A stretch of 64,000 bases of DNA from Prorocentrum cordatum. Lineage: Eukaryota; Sar; Dinophyceae; Prorocentrales; Prorocentraceae. The notes below the pieces were generated by a model. The model was not told where the DNA came from and did no database searches. It saw only the letters and a list, made by a program, of their open reading frames with translations. The stretch spans positions 247,814 through 311,813 of the forward strand of contig CAUYUJ010018482.1 in assembly GCA_963575745.1 (NCBI GenBank), given 5' to 3'. This document shows positions 46,145-56,625 of the stretch, piece by piece. The number at the start of each line of letters is the position of its first letter. Within the stretch, counting starts at the first letter, position 1. A program made the translations under genes and the position numbers.

Positions 46145-46959
46145 CTCGAGTGGCGGGGCGCGGAGCACACGACCCTGCAGCACGAGGTGGCCAAGTGGGT
46201 GGAGGACGAGGCGGAGCATCTGCGTATGCCCACGGTGCGGGGCGACCAGTTGGCGGTGCTCCGGAAGCTTTTCGGGGAGGGCGCGGACGTGGAGGACGAC
46301 GCGGCTCCCCTGGAGGACGCGGACGGCACCGCGGTCTCGATGGCTTTCTCTGCGTCGCAGGCCCAGGAGCAGTCCGAGGACGGGGCCAAGCTAACATCGG
46401 TAAGGGCACGCACGAGACACCCTCTACGCTGCGGACGGCCACACTGCAGAGGGCAAGCTGAAGAAGCAGGTCGAGGAGAAGGTCGACACTCGGAAGGGGG
46501 TGCAGGACTCGGCCGGCTGCGATCTCGAGCAGAAGGCGTCGAGGACGGCACCGACAGCCCCATCACGACGAAGGCGAAGACCGAGGCGCCCACGAAGTGC
46601 AAGGCGCCCAAGGAGCCGCACTTCGAGGATGGCGGCAGGGAGGCGATCGAGAGCCTCGGCGGGTCCCACGAGTTCGACGGCAGGCAGCGGGAACCCGGGG
46701 GCATCGTCGCCAGGGCCGAGGGCGTCTTGCAGGATTCGAAGCTGCAGGACAAGTTCGGCGGCGGCGACAAGGACAAGATCACGATGAAGAGGGGCGACCG
46801 CTTGCGCATCGCGGCGGGCCAGTACGCAGGGCGCGCTGGCAGCGTCCTCGGTGCAGGCACTGCGATCGTCCGTGTTCGTCTCGGCGTGGGGTGGCCTATG
46901 ACGCGCCACGCGACAATGTCGAGAGGGTGCCCGAGGAGCTGCGGCAGCCGAGGTGGTAG
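46145..46959 (+). pseudogene. KOW-like domain protein, 3' exons with two frame breaks
   Basis: The first exon, 46145-46399 (85 codons, phase 0), follows a strong acceptor, reads EHTTLQHEVAKWVEDEAEHL then QLAVLRKLFGEGADVEDDAA, and ends at a GTAAGG donor (46400). A 52-bp intron ending CAGAG at 46451 would lead to GKLKKQVEEKVDTRKG and SAGCDLEQKA. The frame must then change near 46537 to give VEDGTDSPITTKAKTEAPTK, FEDGGREAIESLGG, KRGDRLRIAAGQYAGRAG and TAIVRVRL. It changes again near 46888 to give VAYDAPRDNVERVPEELRQP and a stop at 46957-46959. The GDRLRIAAGQYAGRAGSVLG stretch resembles a KOW motif (nucleic-acid or ribosome contact in NusG/Spt5 and ribosomal proteins). Function is unknown. The breaks suggest a decayed gene or assembly errors. 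Its stop codon argues against being part of the poly(A)-binding-protein gene. Confidence 0.6.
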
Positions 46960-47264
46960 CTCGCTGCGCCTGGGGGCGCATGTGTGCCGCGCGGCCGTCG
47001 TGACGCTGGGCGCGGCTCGAAAAGCTGGGGACTGGTTTGGGCCGTGTGGTCCCTGGTTCGGGGTGTTTTCGGGGCGGCCGCTGGCGGCTCCTGGTGGGTC
47101 GGCTCCGTGGGGCGGCGGGTTGCCTGGTTATGGCCTCCTGCCTCGGGGGGCCATGGCCTGGGCAGCTTGCATTCCGAGGCGCCCTCGGGCTCCTCGTCGC
47201 CGACTCGGTGGGCTGCCGTCGCGCTTCCCGAAGTAATCAAACTGCTTCGGCCAACGGTGGCAAA

Positions 47265-47299
<35 letters not shown>

Positions 47300-47928
47300 T
47301 TTTTTTCTCTCTCCCTCTCTCCCTCTTTTTTTTTTGTTCTCTCTCTCTCTCTCTCTCCCGTGCTCCTTCCCTCGATCCGCTCGTCTTTTCGGGCCCACGC
47401 CCGCTCCCCCCCCCGTCGCCTGTGCAGCGCTTGGCTCTGACCCCCGCCCCCGCGAGCTCGTGCTCCTCTCCTTGCCCCCGTGTCGTGTCGTGCCTCCCCG
47501 CTGCCCTCGCTCGGCGGCGAGCCTGGGAGGGAAGTGCGAAGGAGAAGTTTTGTTTCTTTTTCAGAAGGATCGGACGTCTCCCGGCCTTCGAGGAGAAGTT
47601 TTCGGAGCCCCCCGCCCCGAAGACGCGGGCAACTCCTGAGGAGGCGCGAGGGCTTCTGAGCAGTTCCGCCGCCTTCGGAGAGGGCCTTTTCCTTCTCTCC
47701 GGAGAGGAGAAGGAGGAGGAAGGAGACAGGAGACGCGGAAATGTTTTTTTCCCCGCGGACTTCCAACCACCGTACACTATCCCCGCATAGGGGGTCTGGC
47801 AAAAACCTGGACGTGGCGCTTCCAGGCTTCAGCAAGAAAAACTGCGGCGATGAGAGCACCCCTCAGCAGCGAAAGACAGGCTGAAGAGAGCGAACAAGGC
47901 GCCATGGACGAGGGTGTGCACAGGTTCC
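46960..47928. other. spacer with CT-rich tracts
   Basis: CTCTCTCTTT tracts at 47265-47300 and 47335-47360. A GCCTTCGGAGAGGGCC region (47640-47720) is similar to 38690-38740. Acceptor-like CTGTGCAG lies at 47422-47429. No convincing exon. Confidence 0.4.
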
Positions 47929-49002
47929 CTAAGGGAGGAGCTGTGCCCAGAGACCCCCGTGCGGGTGGCCCCTGCAAGACGCGCGAGCCACGAGACTCGA
48001 GGCAATCGAGCAGAGGCCGCGCCAGATCCAGTCAGAGTCGTCGGCAGCTGCTCTGGCACTGGCATGAGAATCTGAGGCTGCGGCTCCAGCTGCAATGCAT
48101 AAGCGCTTGACCTTGGCCTGGAACGCGCTCTCCTTGTCTTCCTGGCGGAGGGCCTCCACGACCGAACGAAGCCGCTTCACTGCAGGATCGGCGGATCCAA
48201 AGGACGCAGGCGGAGGGCCAGGCGTCGTCGGCGGGTCAACCGCAAAAAGACTAGAGCCGTCACGAAAATTAACTCCCAACTGAACCACCAAACCCCTGTT
48301 CTTTGGGTGGCGGCCCTTACAAATCTGCTGCCATGCCCACGTCCCGAACTTGCCCGGAGGCGGGTCGCACCGGGAGTGGGGGCCTCGCAGACTACCGTGA
48401 GAGGTGTAGCATTTGCAACGCATACAGACCACGAGCTCAGCACCGTCGTTGCAGGGGAACATGACACAGTTGTGATTGTACGAATTGAGACTTTCAACAC
48501 TGCACTCTTTCAAACCCGAACAACGTCCACGGAGGGGCTTGCTGTCGTCTCGCGGCCGTCGGATCTGGAGGCAATGCGCGCAGCGCCAGAAACCTTCAAA
48601 GCGAAACCACTTGTGCATCTGACCAACAGGCGGCGACTGTACAATAGCTTGTGGAAAATACCTGATGTCCTTTGAGGCTCTGAGAGCGGAGAACTCGGGG
48701 AGCAACTTGGCAGCAAGCTTGCAAGCGGCCCTGGCGAATTTCACACACTCGTTGGCTTCTTCCAGCACCTCTTCGTCGACTGGATGGAGTTGGAGGGCCT
48801 CCTTGGCCTCGACGTCGGCACAATGATTACCGAAACGACGGGCCGACTCTTGGGGAGACAATCCTTCCTCCTGCAGAGACAGGTGAGCCTTGACCTTGAG
48901 TACTTCACGAATGTGTTTGCGCTCAGGCCAGCCTAAAAGCTGAAGAAAAATACCCGCATACATTTGTTTGAAAAAAAGTTTGAGCATCTCTTGGGAGCTC
49001 AT
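47929..49002 (-). pseudogene. RNase H end and Cys-rich C-terminal tail of the same element
   Basis: The segment opens with EMLKLFFKQMYAGIFLQLLG and VLKVKAHLSL. It then reads GNHCADVEAKEAL, which supplies the last RNase H acidic residue. A long helical and Cys-rich tail follows: WFRFEGFWRCAHCLQIRRP, NHNCVMFPCNDGAELVVCMR and CKCYTSH, likely zinc-binding. It ends naturally at 47929. The tail is about 250 residues and may bind element RNA or target DNA, which is inference. Confidence 0.75.
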
Positions 49003-49801
49003 GGTGCAGCTTTACGTTGGCACTATCGGTGTAAAGAGAACTAGGCCCCGCAAGGCACATCACCGCCCCCCAATAACCAGAAAACTCTCCGGCTTGAGGG
49101 GTTTGGGGAAGCGGGGCCCAGACGGGGCATTTCATGGTGCACAGTAGCTCGTCTTCTTCCGAGAAGAGCACAGCACTCCACGAAGCTCTGTTCAATTCCT
49201 TCACTACGTTCCGAGAGCAAGAGCCATCAATATAGATTTTCTTCTGCAGCTGAAAATCATTGCCAGGCGGTGGGTCCTGGTGCCAAAAGATATCCCAGGA
49301 CCCTTCTTCGAGCGGGTGGTGGTGGTCATCTCCTGGGTGGGCTAAGACACCACGGGTAGCGAGCGTGAGAAGATGCTTACCTTTCGACACGAAGTCGGTG
49401 ATCCCATCAACCACCTCGTCGCCCACAGCCTCCAGACGCTGTAGATCCAAACAAGGGCAAACCCCTAAGCGGTGGAACATCGTATCCCGAGCCTCGCCAC
49501 AGAGTTCGCAAACGTCTGGAAAGTCGTACCCCTTCGAACGAGCGTACACACGGGTCCAGACCGCCCCGCAACACCAAGCACGAATAGTACCACGTTCCAA
49601 AGGTGAAAACCGTTTACTGGCGAGAGCTTCGTGAACTACATCAAGGCAGGCACGACCTGGAAGACCGAGCTTACCTCCTATGGCCCACTCCGATTGCCGA
49701 AAAACCGCCTCCATGACGAGGCGTCGCACGAGCGCAGGGGAGAGGCTGAGCAACGGCACTTTGACCCCGCGATCGTCGATCAGCGTGGCGAAGTCCGGCA
49801 T
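48923..49801 (-). pseudogene. zinc knuckle and RNase H domain of the same element
   Basis: The frame contains CELCGEARDTMFHRLGVCPC, a CCHC-like zinc motif. It continues with an RNase H fold: KKIYIDGSCSRNVVKELN (first catalytic Asp), AGEFSGYWGAVMCLAG (catalytic Glu) and SSLYTDSANVKLHHEL (second Asp). RNase H would remove the RNA strand during copying. The frame is lost after SANVKLHHELPR. The rest continues in the next segment, overlapping at 48923-49002. Confidence 0.85.
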
Positions 49802-51536
49802 CTGCCAGCTGATCCGCTCCAGGCTTTTTCCTCATAGCAGAAATCGGTCCTGAAACGCTCATCCAGGATTTGGATTCCGAGCTGAAAACCGACCCCCAGG
49901 CATCTCTCATCTCCGAAAAACTCAAAAGGGAAGGGTGAGAGGCGAGGTGGGCGTGCCAGAGCTCCTTCTGCCACCTACAAATCGGAGCAACCTGGACGGC
50001 CCAGGTCGGGTCCTTCTCTAACAACAAAAGAATAGAGAGCGAGCGATCGCCCGCATTCAACTTGAGAGTACTACCGAAAGAACGTCGTAACGCCAAAAGC
50101 TCCGAGTCCGAGATCCCCTGGATATCCGCTCCGTAGGTGGAGGCGGGCAAAATCCCAGAGCACCAGACATTTCGAGCCTTGCGTCCAACCGTGAGAGCGA
50201 GTCTACCAACGCGCTTACTCCGACGGTCCGCCTTAATCCTACGAGCTTTGGCTCTAGTATTCCTACCCTGATGTCCAATCGGCCGGCCGACCGTATCGTC
50301 CACCCCAAGGTTCGGACCCGAAGACACCAAGGGCCCCGCAATTACCTCCCCCAGAGCAGCCTGAACTTTCAAACCTACACTCTTGTGGGAACTGATTTCA
50401 CGCCCCTTTGTCCTTGGCCAAAGTGGCGCCGATGCCGGCGGAGATCGCCGAGAACAGCTGCGAGCTAGCTGAGGAAAGACCTGCAGCAACCTCTGACTCA
50501 GATCCAATGGCATGCACAGCACTGTCATCAATGTAGAGCGCGTACGCGATGCACATCGGCCATTCTATCTGGTCAAGCGCCTCCAAACTGGTCACTCGGA
50601 TCAGCGATGTCGCAAAAGAGCACCCGGCAACGATGCCGTGGATGGCATACATGGCGGCGGTTATGAAGCCGCCCAGGACGATGTGCCTGGCGCAGCTGTA
50701 CGCGGTGAAGCAAAGACGAGCCACCGCAACAGGAAAGCCGAGACGCACACACACACACACCTGCCGAGCATCCCACGGAGATCGATGCTCTCATAATATT
50801 TCTGGAAGTCCCAGAGAAGGGTTGCCGCGACCTGCCCTGACGCCACTCCCCCTTCACTACGAACCGCCTGTCGCCAAACATTGTCGGCCGCCCCCATAAA
50901 ACGACCCGCGGCGAACCACGGCCTGTAGTTGGCCTCTTCCCAAGCCAATGCCAGGGGCCTACGGATTTTAGCCCAGGCCCTATAAAGGCCGCCAAAAAGA
51001 CCGATGGGACGGAGACCAGGAAGTGCCTTGGGGATAAGATGCAGAAAAACCACACGCATGTGGGATGGGAGCATAGACGATATCTCCATCAACTCCATCA
51101 GGAGGGCCATGCACTGCAAACTACCTTCAGATAGCCACGTGAAATGACGAATATGGAATCCGTCAGTCGAGACCGCCGAAAAAATCTTGTGCTTCCCACA
51201 AACCTCCCTGATCGTGTCAGGGCTGATTGGGGGGAGGTCAGGGGCAGGTTCAAAGGAGGTGGGAGGGGGAGGAGGCGACACTTCGGCCCTCCAGAGGGCC
51301 TTGAAACGAGCCTCTTCCTTATCCAACAAGTTCTGTGGCTCACTCACCACACGATCTTCGTCGATGAGAGTCGTGGTAGGCACAAGAAACTTGGGGTCCC
51401 GAGTGACCGCATGGGCCCTCTTGGCCCCTGTGTTGAACCCTTCCAAGACCCACTGCTTCCAAGAGGCCTGAGAGGCCGAGCGCGTTTCTTGGATGGTCTG
51501 GTCAAGGACCCCTCGGATCCTATCAGGAGACGCATA
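49671..51536 (-). pseudogene. reverse transcriptase domain of the RNase H LINE, frameshifted
   Basis: The upstream frame has WKQWVLEGFNTGAKRAHAV, then STDGFHIRHFTWLSEG, LIPKALPGLRPIGLFGGLYR (RT motifs 0-2) and LLWDFQKYYESIDLRGML (motif A, catalytic Asp). At the (CA)n tract near 50742-50760 the frame shifts. The next frame gives VLGGFITAAMYAIHGIVAGC, then CIAYALYIDDSAVHAIGSES (motif C as YIDD). A second shift near 50405 leads to KGREISSHKSVGLKV and RWQKELWHAHLASHPSLLSF, the thumb/connection part. The catalytic residues are kept, so inactivation is by indels. The expanding CA repeat inside the catalytic domain is a plausible mutational cause. Confidence 0.85.
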
Positions 51537-51600
51537 GATGAGGAGGAGGAGGAGGAGGGGGAGGAGGAGAAGGAGGAGGAGGAGGAGGAGGAGGAGGACA
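51537..51600. repeat. (GAG)n microsatellite at the 5' edge of the LINE
   Basis: Pure GGA/GAG run that interrupts the LINE frame and may have replaced its upstream part. Confidence 0.9.
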
Positions 51601-51724
51601 AGCTAGGTGCGCTCGCGTCATATCTGACGTCCTACCCCTCCCTCCCATCCCTTACCATGGCGCTGATTTTCTCTATCCGCGGACGCGTGTCCTAGCGGAC
51701 CTGTGGCTCCGCGCGCGCGTGCGT

Positions 51725-51875
51725 AGTGGGTGGTGGTGCGCGTGCGTGCGTGCGTGCGTGTGTGCGTGGTTGTGGTGGTGGTGGTGGTGGTGGTGGTGCT
51801 GCTGGTGGTGGTGGTGGTGCTGGTCGTGGTTGTGGTGGTGGTGGTGGTGGTGGTGGTGGTGGTGGTGGTGCGGCG
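51725..51875. repeat. (GTG)n / CGTG microsatellite
   Basis: GTGGTGGTGG with few changes, after a GCGTGCGTGCGTG start. Confidence 0.95.
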
Positions 51876-52180
51876 CGGTGGTGGCGGGCGGATGGGCGCG
51901 CGAGAAAGAGGCCCGCGCTGGGGCGAGAACGCCATCCTGCACGACGGAGGCCAAACACCGATCCGAAAATGAGGCCCACGCTGCAGCGGGAGCACGATTC
52001 GGAACGATTCGGGAGCAGAAATGAGGCCGGCGCCTCAGCGAGAGCAGCATTTTGGAAAAACAGCGCAGGCGAAAACCCAACTCCCGGGAATCCTGTGTGT
52101 CAAAAAACAGTACGCGGGGGGGGTCTAATATTTTCAGGCCGCCATCGGGGGAAGAGGGATAGTAGTATTCATATTGAGTA
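51876..52180. other. unassigned spacer
   Basis: Mixed sequence. Words such as GGCCCACGCTG/CGGGAGCACGATTCGGAA suggest weak repetition. No gene. Confidence 0.4.
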
Positions 52181-52184
52181 ATTG

Positions 52185-52290
52185 TGGAGGAGTAGGAGGA
52201 GGAGGAGAAGGAGGAGGGAGGAGAGGAGGAGGCGGAGGAGGAGGAGGAGGAGGAGGAGGAGTCGGAGGAGGAGGAGGAGGAGGAAAGGCA
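52185..52290. repeat. (GGA)n imperfect microsatellite
   Basis: GGAGGAGGA on the plus strand with GC interruptions. Confidence 0.93.
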
Positions 52291-52844
52291 GGAGGAGGTG
52301 CACCAGGAGGGATATGACGACGCCGACGGGCCGCGGGAGGAACAGCAACGCGCGTGCCTTGACGGGGAGGGGGAACGTTAGGGGGGACCGGCTCAGGGGG
52401 GGCAACATCGACCTGGAATCGGCGATGCATCAGCAACACATCGGCAATATGACCTCCAGAGCGAATCCGCACGTTCCTGGCTGTCCGGACCCTATCGGCG
52501 GCAGGTGGGCGATTGGGGGTCAATGCGCTCCCCCCTGAGCCTATCTCCTGATGGTTTGCGGGTCTTTTGCGGGTCATGCTTCGGGTCTCAAGCGGCCGTT
52601 GGGGACGATCAGGGCGCATCCAGAACGCTCTCGGCGAGGCGCAGCCGCCGGAGAGCATCCCGAGAGTGGAAAGCCGCCGAGAGCCGACGAAACCGCGCGA
52701 AAACCTCGAACCTCGAACCTCGAGCCTCTATGAGCCTATCCCTCCCTAGCGGTGTCCCTGAGTGTGTGCTGGCGCTGGCGCCCGGCGCGGCGGCGGCAGC
52801 CGGCGCAGCGGAGGCCCACGAGCGAGGAGGACATCTGTATCCGC

Positions 52845-52990
52845 GGCCTCGTGGTCTGGACTCCGGGGCGGGATCCCAAGGATCAGCGGTCAAGCGGATT
52901 CGTTCCGCGTGGGGCATCCGCGAAAAGACGCCCCGTGTCCGTGTGGTCCAGGGGCCCGGCCCGCGAGGCTGCGGGTACGGATATGCCTTT
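52845..52990 (-). repeat. ~140-bp dispersed repeat, inverted copy
   Basis: The minus-strand sequence from CTCGCGGGCCGGGCCCCTGG to CGCCCCGGAGTCCAGACCAC matches, at roughly 80% by eye, the plus-strand segment at 57650-57785. Shared landmarks are CGGGGCGT-TTTTTCG, GGATGCCC-CGCGGAACG and GATCC/CGCCCCGGA. Not recognised as coding. Confidence 0.75.
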
Positions 52991-53189
52991 CGCTTCCGCC
53001 TGGAGAGAGCGCGCAACATGGAGAACGCCTCCCCCCACGGCTGCAAGCTCTCGGGCGCGCCGCCGTCCGCTCGTGCGCGGCCCCGAGATCGCGCGCGCAC
53101 ATTCGCCAGTCGCCTCGTCGTCTTTTTCCCCGCCGCCGCCGTCGCTTCGTCGTCTTTTTCGCCGCCACCGCCGTCGCCTCGTCGTCATT

Positions 53190-53200
53190 TTCGCCGCTGC

Positions 53201-53238
<38 letters not shown>

Positions 53239-53247
53239 TCGTCGTCG

Positions 53248-53309
<62 letters not shown>

Positions 53310-53334
53310 TCGCCTTCCTCCTCATTCTCATCGA

Positions 53335-53377
<43 letters not shown>

Positions 53378-53390
53378 CGTCGTCGTCCGT
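53190..53390. repeat. (GTC)n microsatellite
   Basis: GTCGTCGTCGTC with a short CGCCTCGCCTTCC break at about 53307-53330. Reads as poly-Ser, poly-Val, poly-Arg, or poly-Thr/Asp in reverse. Confidence 0.95.
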
Positions 53391-53579
53391 TGAGAGGCGG
53401 CACGGGCCCGGCGCGCGGCGCGGCAGCGGCACCGACCGCAGCTCCTCGGCTCTCCGCGGCCAGCGTCCCGCGCTGGCGGCGCCTGCGGCACCTGCCGTCG
53501 CGCGCGCGGCGCTGCGCAGGGCGCGTACGCGCGCCCCCCCCCGCGGCCTCGCACCGCCTTCCCCCGCTCCTGCTCCATG

Positions 53580-53672
53580 CCTCCCCTCCTCCTCCCCCTC
53601 CTCCTCTTCCTCCTCCTCCTTCTCCTCCTCCTCTTCCTCCTCCTCCTCGTATTCGTCTCCGTCCTCGTCCTC

Positions 53673-53714
<42 letters not shown>

Positions 53715-53725
53715 CTCCTCCTGCG
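53580..53725. repeat. (CTC)n / (GTCCTC)n microsatellite
   Basis: CTCCTCCTC then CGTCCTCGTCCTC. Borders the C-terminal end of the next retroelement fragment. Confidence 0.93.
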
Positions 53726-53799
53726 ACCATGAAGCGGGTCAGAGCACAAGCGCGCCACGCCCTCTGAGCACCGCGGACTGCGCGCCGATGAGGTTGAAC

Positions 53800-55178
53800 A
53801 ACTTCACCACCGCCGCACGGCTGCGCCTCGGCGCCGGCTCGGCCCGCCGCCGCAGCACGCCCAGGTTCAACCCGCCGCCGTCTCGCGGAGGGCAGCCGCG
53901 CCGGCCGCCCGGTCACCGCCGAGGCTCGTGCGCAGCTGCCGCGCCGTCGCCCCGTGCAACGCGACGGACAGCTCGGCGCCCCAGCGCTGCGTCAGGCCGC
54001 TGGCGACTGCGGAGATGCCCCCGTTTCGAGGGCCAGGGGGGGGACGGACCACGGCGCGCGCCCGGCCGGGTAGCGGCGCCGCTTGTCGCCCTCGGCCTCT
54101 GCCTTCACGGCGCCGTCCCTCTGCCGCGCTGCCGCGAGGAGCGGCTCCATGCGGGGGCGGGGACTTGGCACGCGGTGTGGTAGCCGCGCTCCCTGTGGAT
54201 GCGCTCCCACGCGTCTTCCACAGCCTGGCTGCGCGCCACTACGCCGCCGCCGCATGCGCACCGGTAGTCGTGGCGCGCTTTGGAGCACAGGGGCTCCCCG
54301 CACTGCTGTCCAGCTCGCGGGCCCGTGCGAGTGCGTTTCTGGCAGCGGGCGCCAAGGGGCGCGCAGTCCTGGCCCAGCAGGCCAGCTGCCAGCCGGCCGC
54401 GTGCGGGCCGCCGCAGGAGCGCAGGCTCGCTCGTTCCTCGAGGCTGGAAGCGCTTAGCAAGGCTGGCAGGTTTTTCTGGTCTAGCCGTTGCGCGAGCAGC
54501 TTTTGTAGCTTCTTGCGAGGTTCGGCGGCGAGGTCGCGCCAGGTCGGCAGGGCGTGCCCGGCCTCTCCGTCCGGGGCGGCCGCGGCGGCGGCCAATGGCG
54601 GCGGCGGCAGCGCGGCCCCCGCTGGCGCAGCGGGCGCGCGGCCGGCGGCGGCGCCGGCGGCGCGGTTGCCGCGCCCGTAGGCGGCGGCGCCATCAGGGCG
54701 GAGCTGGCGGCTCGGCAGGCAGCGGCCAGCGGGAGGGCGCTCTGGTCCAGGTCGTCCAATCCCGAGACTCCCGCCCTCGCCCGAACCTCCGCGAGGTTCT
54801 GCGCCCAGGAGCCCACCCGAGCCGCCGGGGCGATCTCCTCTTGGCTCCGGGGCCCTCTCTCTCGCCTAGACGTAGCGGCAGTCTGCGCTGTGCCCGGTTG
54901 GACGGCGCCAGCGGGTCTGAGTGGAGCAGGCGCTGGTGAGCCTCCAAGACCGCTTCGTCGTGGGCGGCAGCCGAGGCCCTGGTGCAGTCGGGCGGCGAGG
55001 CGCGCAGCAAGTGCGTGATTTTCCTTATCCCGCAGTGTCGCAGCAAGAGCGCCCCGGCCTGCGTCGCGTCCAAGTGGGGCGAAACTTCTGCGGGCAAGTC
55101 GGGCAACTTGTCTAGGGGGTTCGCAGCCCGGACCGCGACGCCGGTGCAGTGTTCCTCCGCGTAGCTGGGCGTCCCCAA
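53800..55178 (-). pseudogene. non-LTR retroelement C-terminal half, multiple frameshifts
   Basis: Minus-strand fragments in changing frames read, in order, NPLDKLPDLPAEVSPHLDAT, GALLLRHCGIRKITHLLRAS with AAAHDEAVLEAHQRLL (RT thumb/connection), GSWAQNLAEVRARAGVSGLD, HALPTWRDLAAEPRKKLQKL, and later GGISAVASGLTQRWGAELSV. This order (leucine-rich thumb, an LLR helix, a WRDLA segment, then an RW...LS..LH helix at the end) matches the C-terminal parts of LINE-like polyproteins frequent in dinoflagellate genomes. The RT catalytic core is not present. At its 5' side the fragment is cut by a CTC microsatellite (55190-55275). At least three frame changes are needed, so it is inactive. Confidence 0.62.
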
Positions 55179-55189
55179 GGCGAAGCTGC

Positions 55190-55275
55190 GCCCTCCTCCT
55201 CCTCCCCCTCCTCCTCCTCCTCCTCTTTCTCCTCCTCCTCCTCCTCCTCCTCCTCCTCCTCCTCCTCCTCGGTGC
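55190..55275. repeat. (CTC)n microsatellite
   Basis: CTCCTCCTC run directly adjoining the retroelement fragment. Confidence 0.93.
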
Positions 55276-55429
55276 CCCAGGGCCCTCGGGTCCGAGGAGG
55301 GCCCCGGGGCGGCGGACCGCGAGCGGGCGACGCACCGCGGGCCGCGCCGCGCGCGCCCGCGCCCGCGCCCGCCGCCGCGACGGGCCGGGCGCCCGCGGCC
55401 GCCTAGCGCCGCTGCTGCTCCCCACCTGC

Positions 55430-55660
55430 CTCCGCCGCTCCTCCTCGGCGCTCCTCCTCGGCGTTCCTCCTCCTCGGCCTCGCCTCTCCTCCTCGGCGCG
55501 CCTCCTCGGCGCCCCTTCCCCTCCTCGTGCTAGTGTTGTCCTCGTGCTGTCCTCGTGCTGTCCTCGTGCTGTCCTCGCGCCTGTGCTGTCCTCGTGCTGT
55601 CCTAGTGCTGTCCTCGTGCGTCCTCGCGCAGCAGCGCTGTTCTCGCGCTGGTGCCGTCGT
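55430..55660. repeat. CTCCTCGGCG and CTGTCCTCGTG short tandem repeats
   Basis: CTCCTCGGCGC units at 55435-55530, then about ten units of the 11-bp CTGTCCTCGTG at 55530-55640. Confidence 0.88.
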
Positions 55661-55741
55661 CGTGCTAGGCCGCCGGTTCCAGGCCCAGGGGTGTGAGCCA
55701 CCAGACCCCTGCGTTAGGCGCGCTGGCTGGCCCGACGACCA

Positions 55742-56400
55742 TCTCAGGCAGCGCTGATGAGCGTGCGCGCCACCTCCCGGGCCGCGCAGGTGGCGATGGA
55801 CCGGTGGGGAGTGCTGAGAGTCTCCAGTCGCCCAGGGCCCTCAGGCACTTGCTGCGCGAGCCATTTCCGGGTGGACTCGCCCATGGCTCCCGACACTTCG
55901 AAGCCGAGGGGTTGGAAACCAGCGACTCCGTTGTATTTGCGGCGCTTGGCCTGTTCGGCCAGTCTCGCAGCGGTGCCGTGGGTGTGGGCCCCGCCGGCCT
56001 GCAGGCTCTGCTGCGAGGCGGGATGCACGATCGTTAAGTCCAGATAAGCCCACTGGCCGTCACTGTCGGTGCACCTGAGGTCCGCGCGGAGACCCGGATT
56101 GCCCGGCCCGGTGGGCGGGCGAATCCATGGCTCGACTGCGATGTCGCAAATGCCGGCTTCACGTAGGGCTCGCGCGATGGTGTCGCGCAGGTTGTTGTGC
56201 CTCATAACCGTGAAGCCGCCATAGGAGCAGCAAAGCGCGTGGCGTCCGTTAGTGTCGACGGTGCCGGCGCAGAGGGTTCCGTCCTCCTTTCTGAAGGGGC
56301 AGGGGCCGTCAGCTGCGCGTGCGAGACCTCCGAGTCTGTGTCTCACGGCCATCCTGAAGTGGGCGTCAGCGAGGTGGTGGTCGGGCCGCGTGGGCGGCCC
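55742..56400 (-). pseudogene. retroelement C-terminal zinc/nuclease-like domain, cut by assembly gap
   Basis: The frame is open from the gap edge to a stop at 55744. It begins DHHLADAHFRMAVRHRLG, then CPFRKEDGTLC and GRHALCC (possible zinc ligands), MRHNNLRDTIARALREAG, GLRADLRCTDSDGQWAYLDL (an Asp...Asp-Leu pair as in PD-(D/E)XK nucleases), GAHTHGTAARLAEQAKRRKY and FQPLGFEVSGAMGEST. The layout resembles the C-terminal restriction-like endonuclease of R2-type or related non-LTR elements, which cuts the target site. The nuclease assignment is by motif spacing only. No frameshift is visible in this piece, but the RT would be inside or beyond the gap at 56401. It is therefore annotated as a partial copy. 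Confidence 0.68.
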
Positions 56401-56500
56401 NNNNNNNNNNNNNNNNNNNNNNNNNNNNNNNNNNNNNNNNNNNNNNNNNNNNNNNNNNNNNNNNNNNNNNNNNNNNNNNNNNNNNNNNNNNNNNNNNNNN
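56401..56500. other. assembly gap (100 N)
   Basis: Exactly 100 N. A GAG microsatellite resumes immediately on the right, so the gap probably reflects a collapsed repeat. Confidence 0.99.
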
Positions 56501-56625
56501 GAGGAGGAGGAGGCGGAGGAGGAGGAGGAGGAGGAGGAGGAGGAGGAGGAGGACGAGGGAGGACGGAGGAGGTGGAGGAGGAGAAGGGGGAGGAGGAGGA
56601 GGGAAGTGGAGGAGGAGGGCGTCCC
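56501..56625. repeat. (GAG)n microsatellite
   Basis: GGAGGAGGA run beside the gap. Confidence 0.95.

Larger units (their letters stand above)
47929..51536 (-). mobile_element. RNase H-bearing non-LTR retrotransposon remnant
   Basis: On the minus strand the element reads, in order, an RT N-terminal region (51536-50740), an RT catalytic and thumb region (50760-49700), a zinc knuckle plus RNase H (49801-48923), and the RNase H end plus a Cys-rich tail (49002-47929). The pieces overlap in different frames with breaks near 50745, 50405, 49805 and 48990. At its 5' side the coding frame (IYASPDRIRG) runs into a GAG/CTC microsatellite at 51537, so the N-terminus and endonuclease are missing or lie in unrecognised form beyond. 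The element is dead. It lies antisense inside the proposed 18.5-kb intron of the poly(A)-binding-protein-like gene. Confidence 0.87.

Noticed and set aside
45797-47236. 479-codon single open frame
   Set aside because: Only parts of it look coding. The upstream part runs through a CT tract and the middle and end read better in other frames, so the remnant was annotated by its pieces instead.
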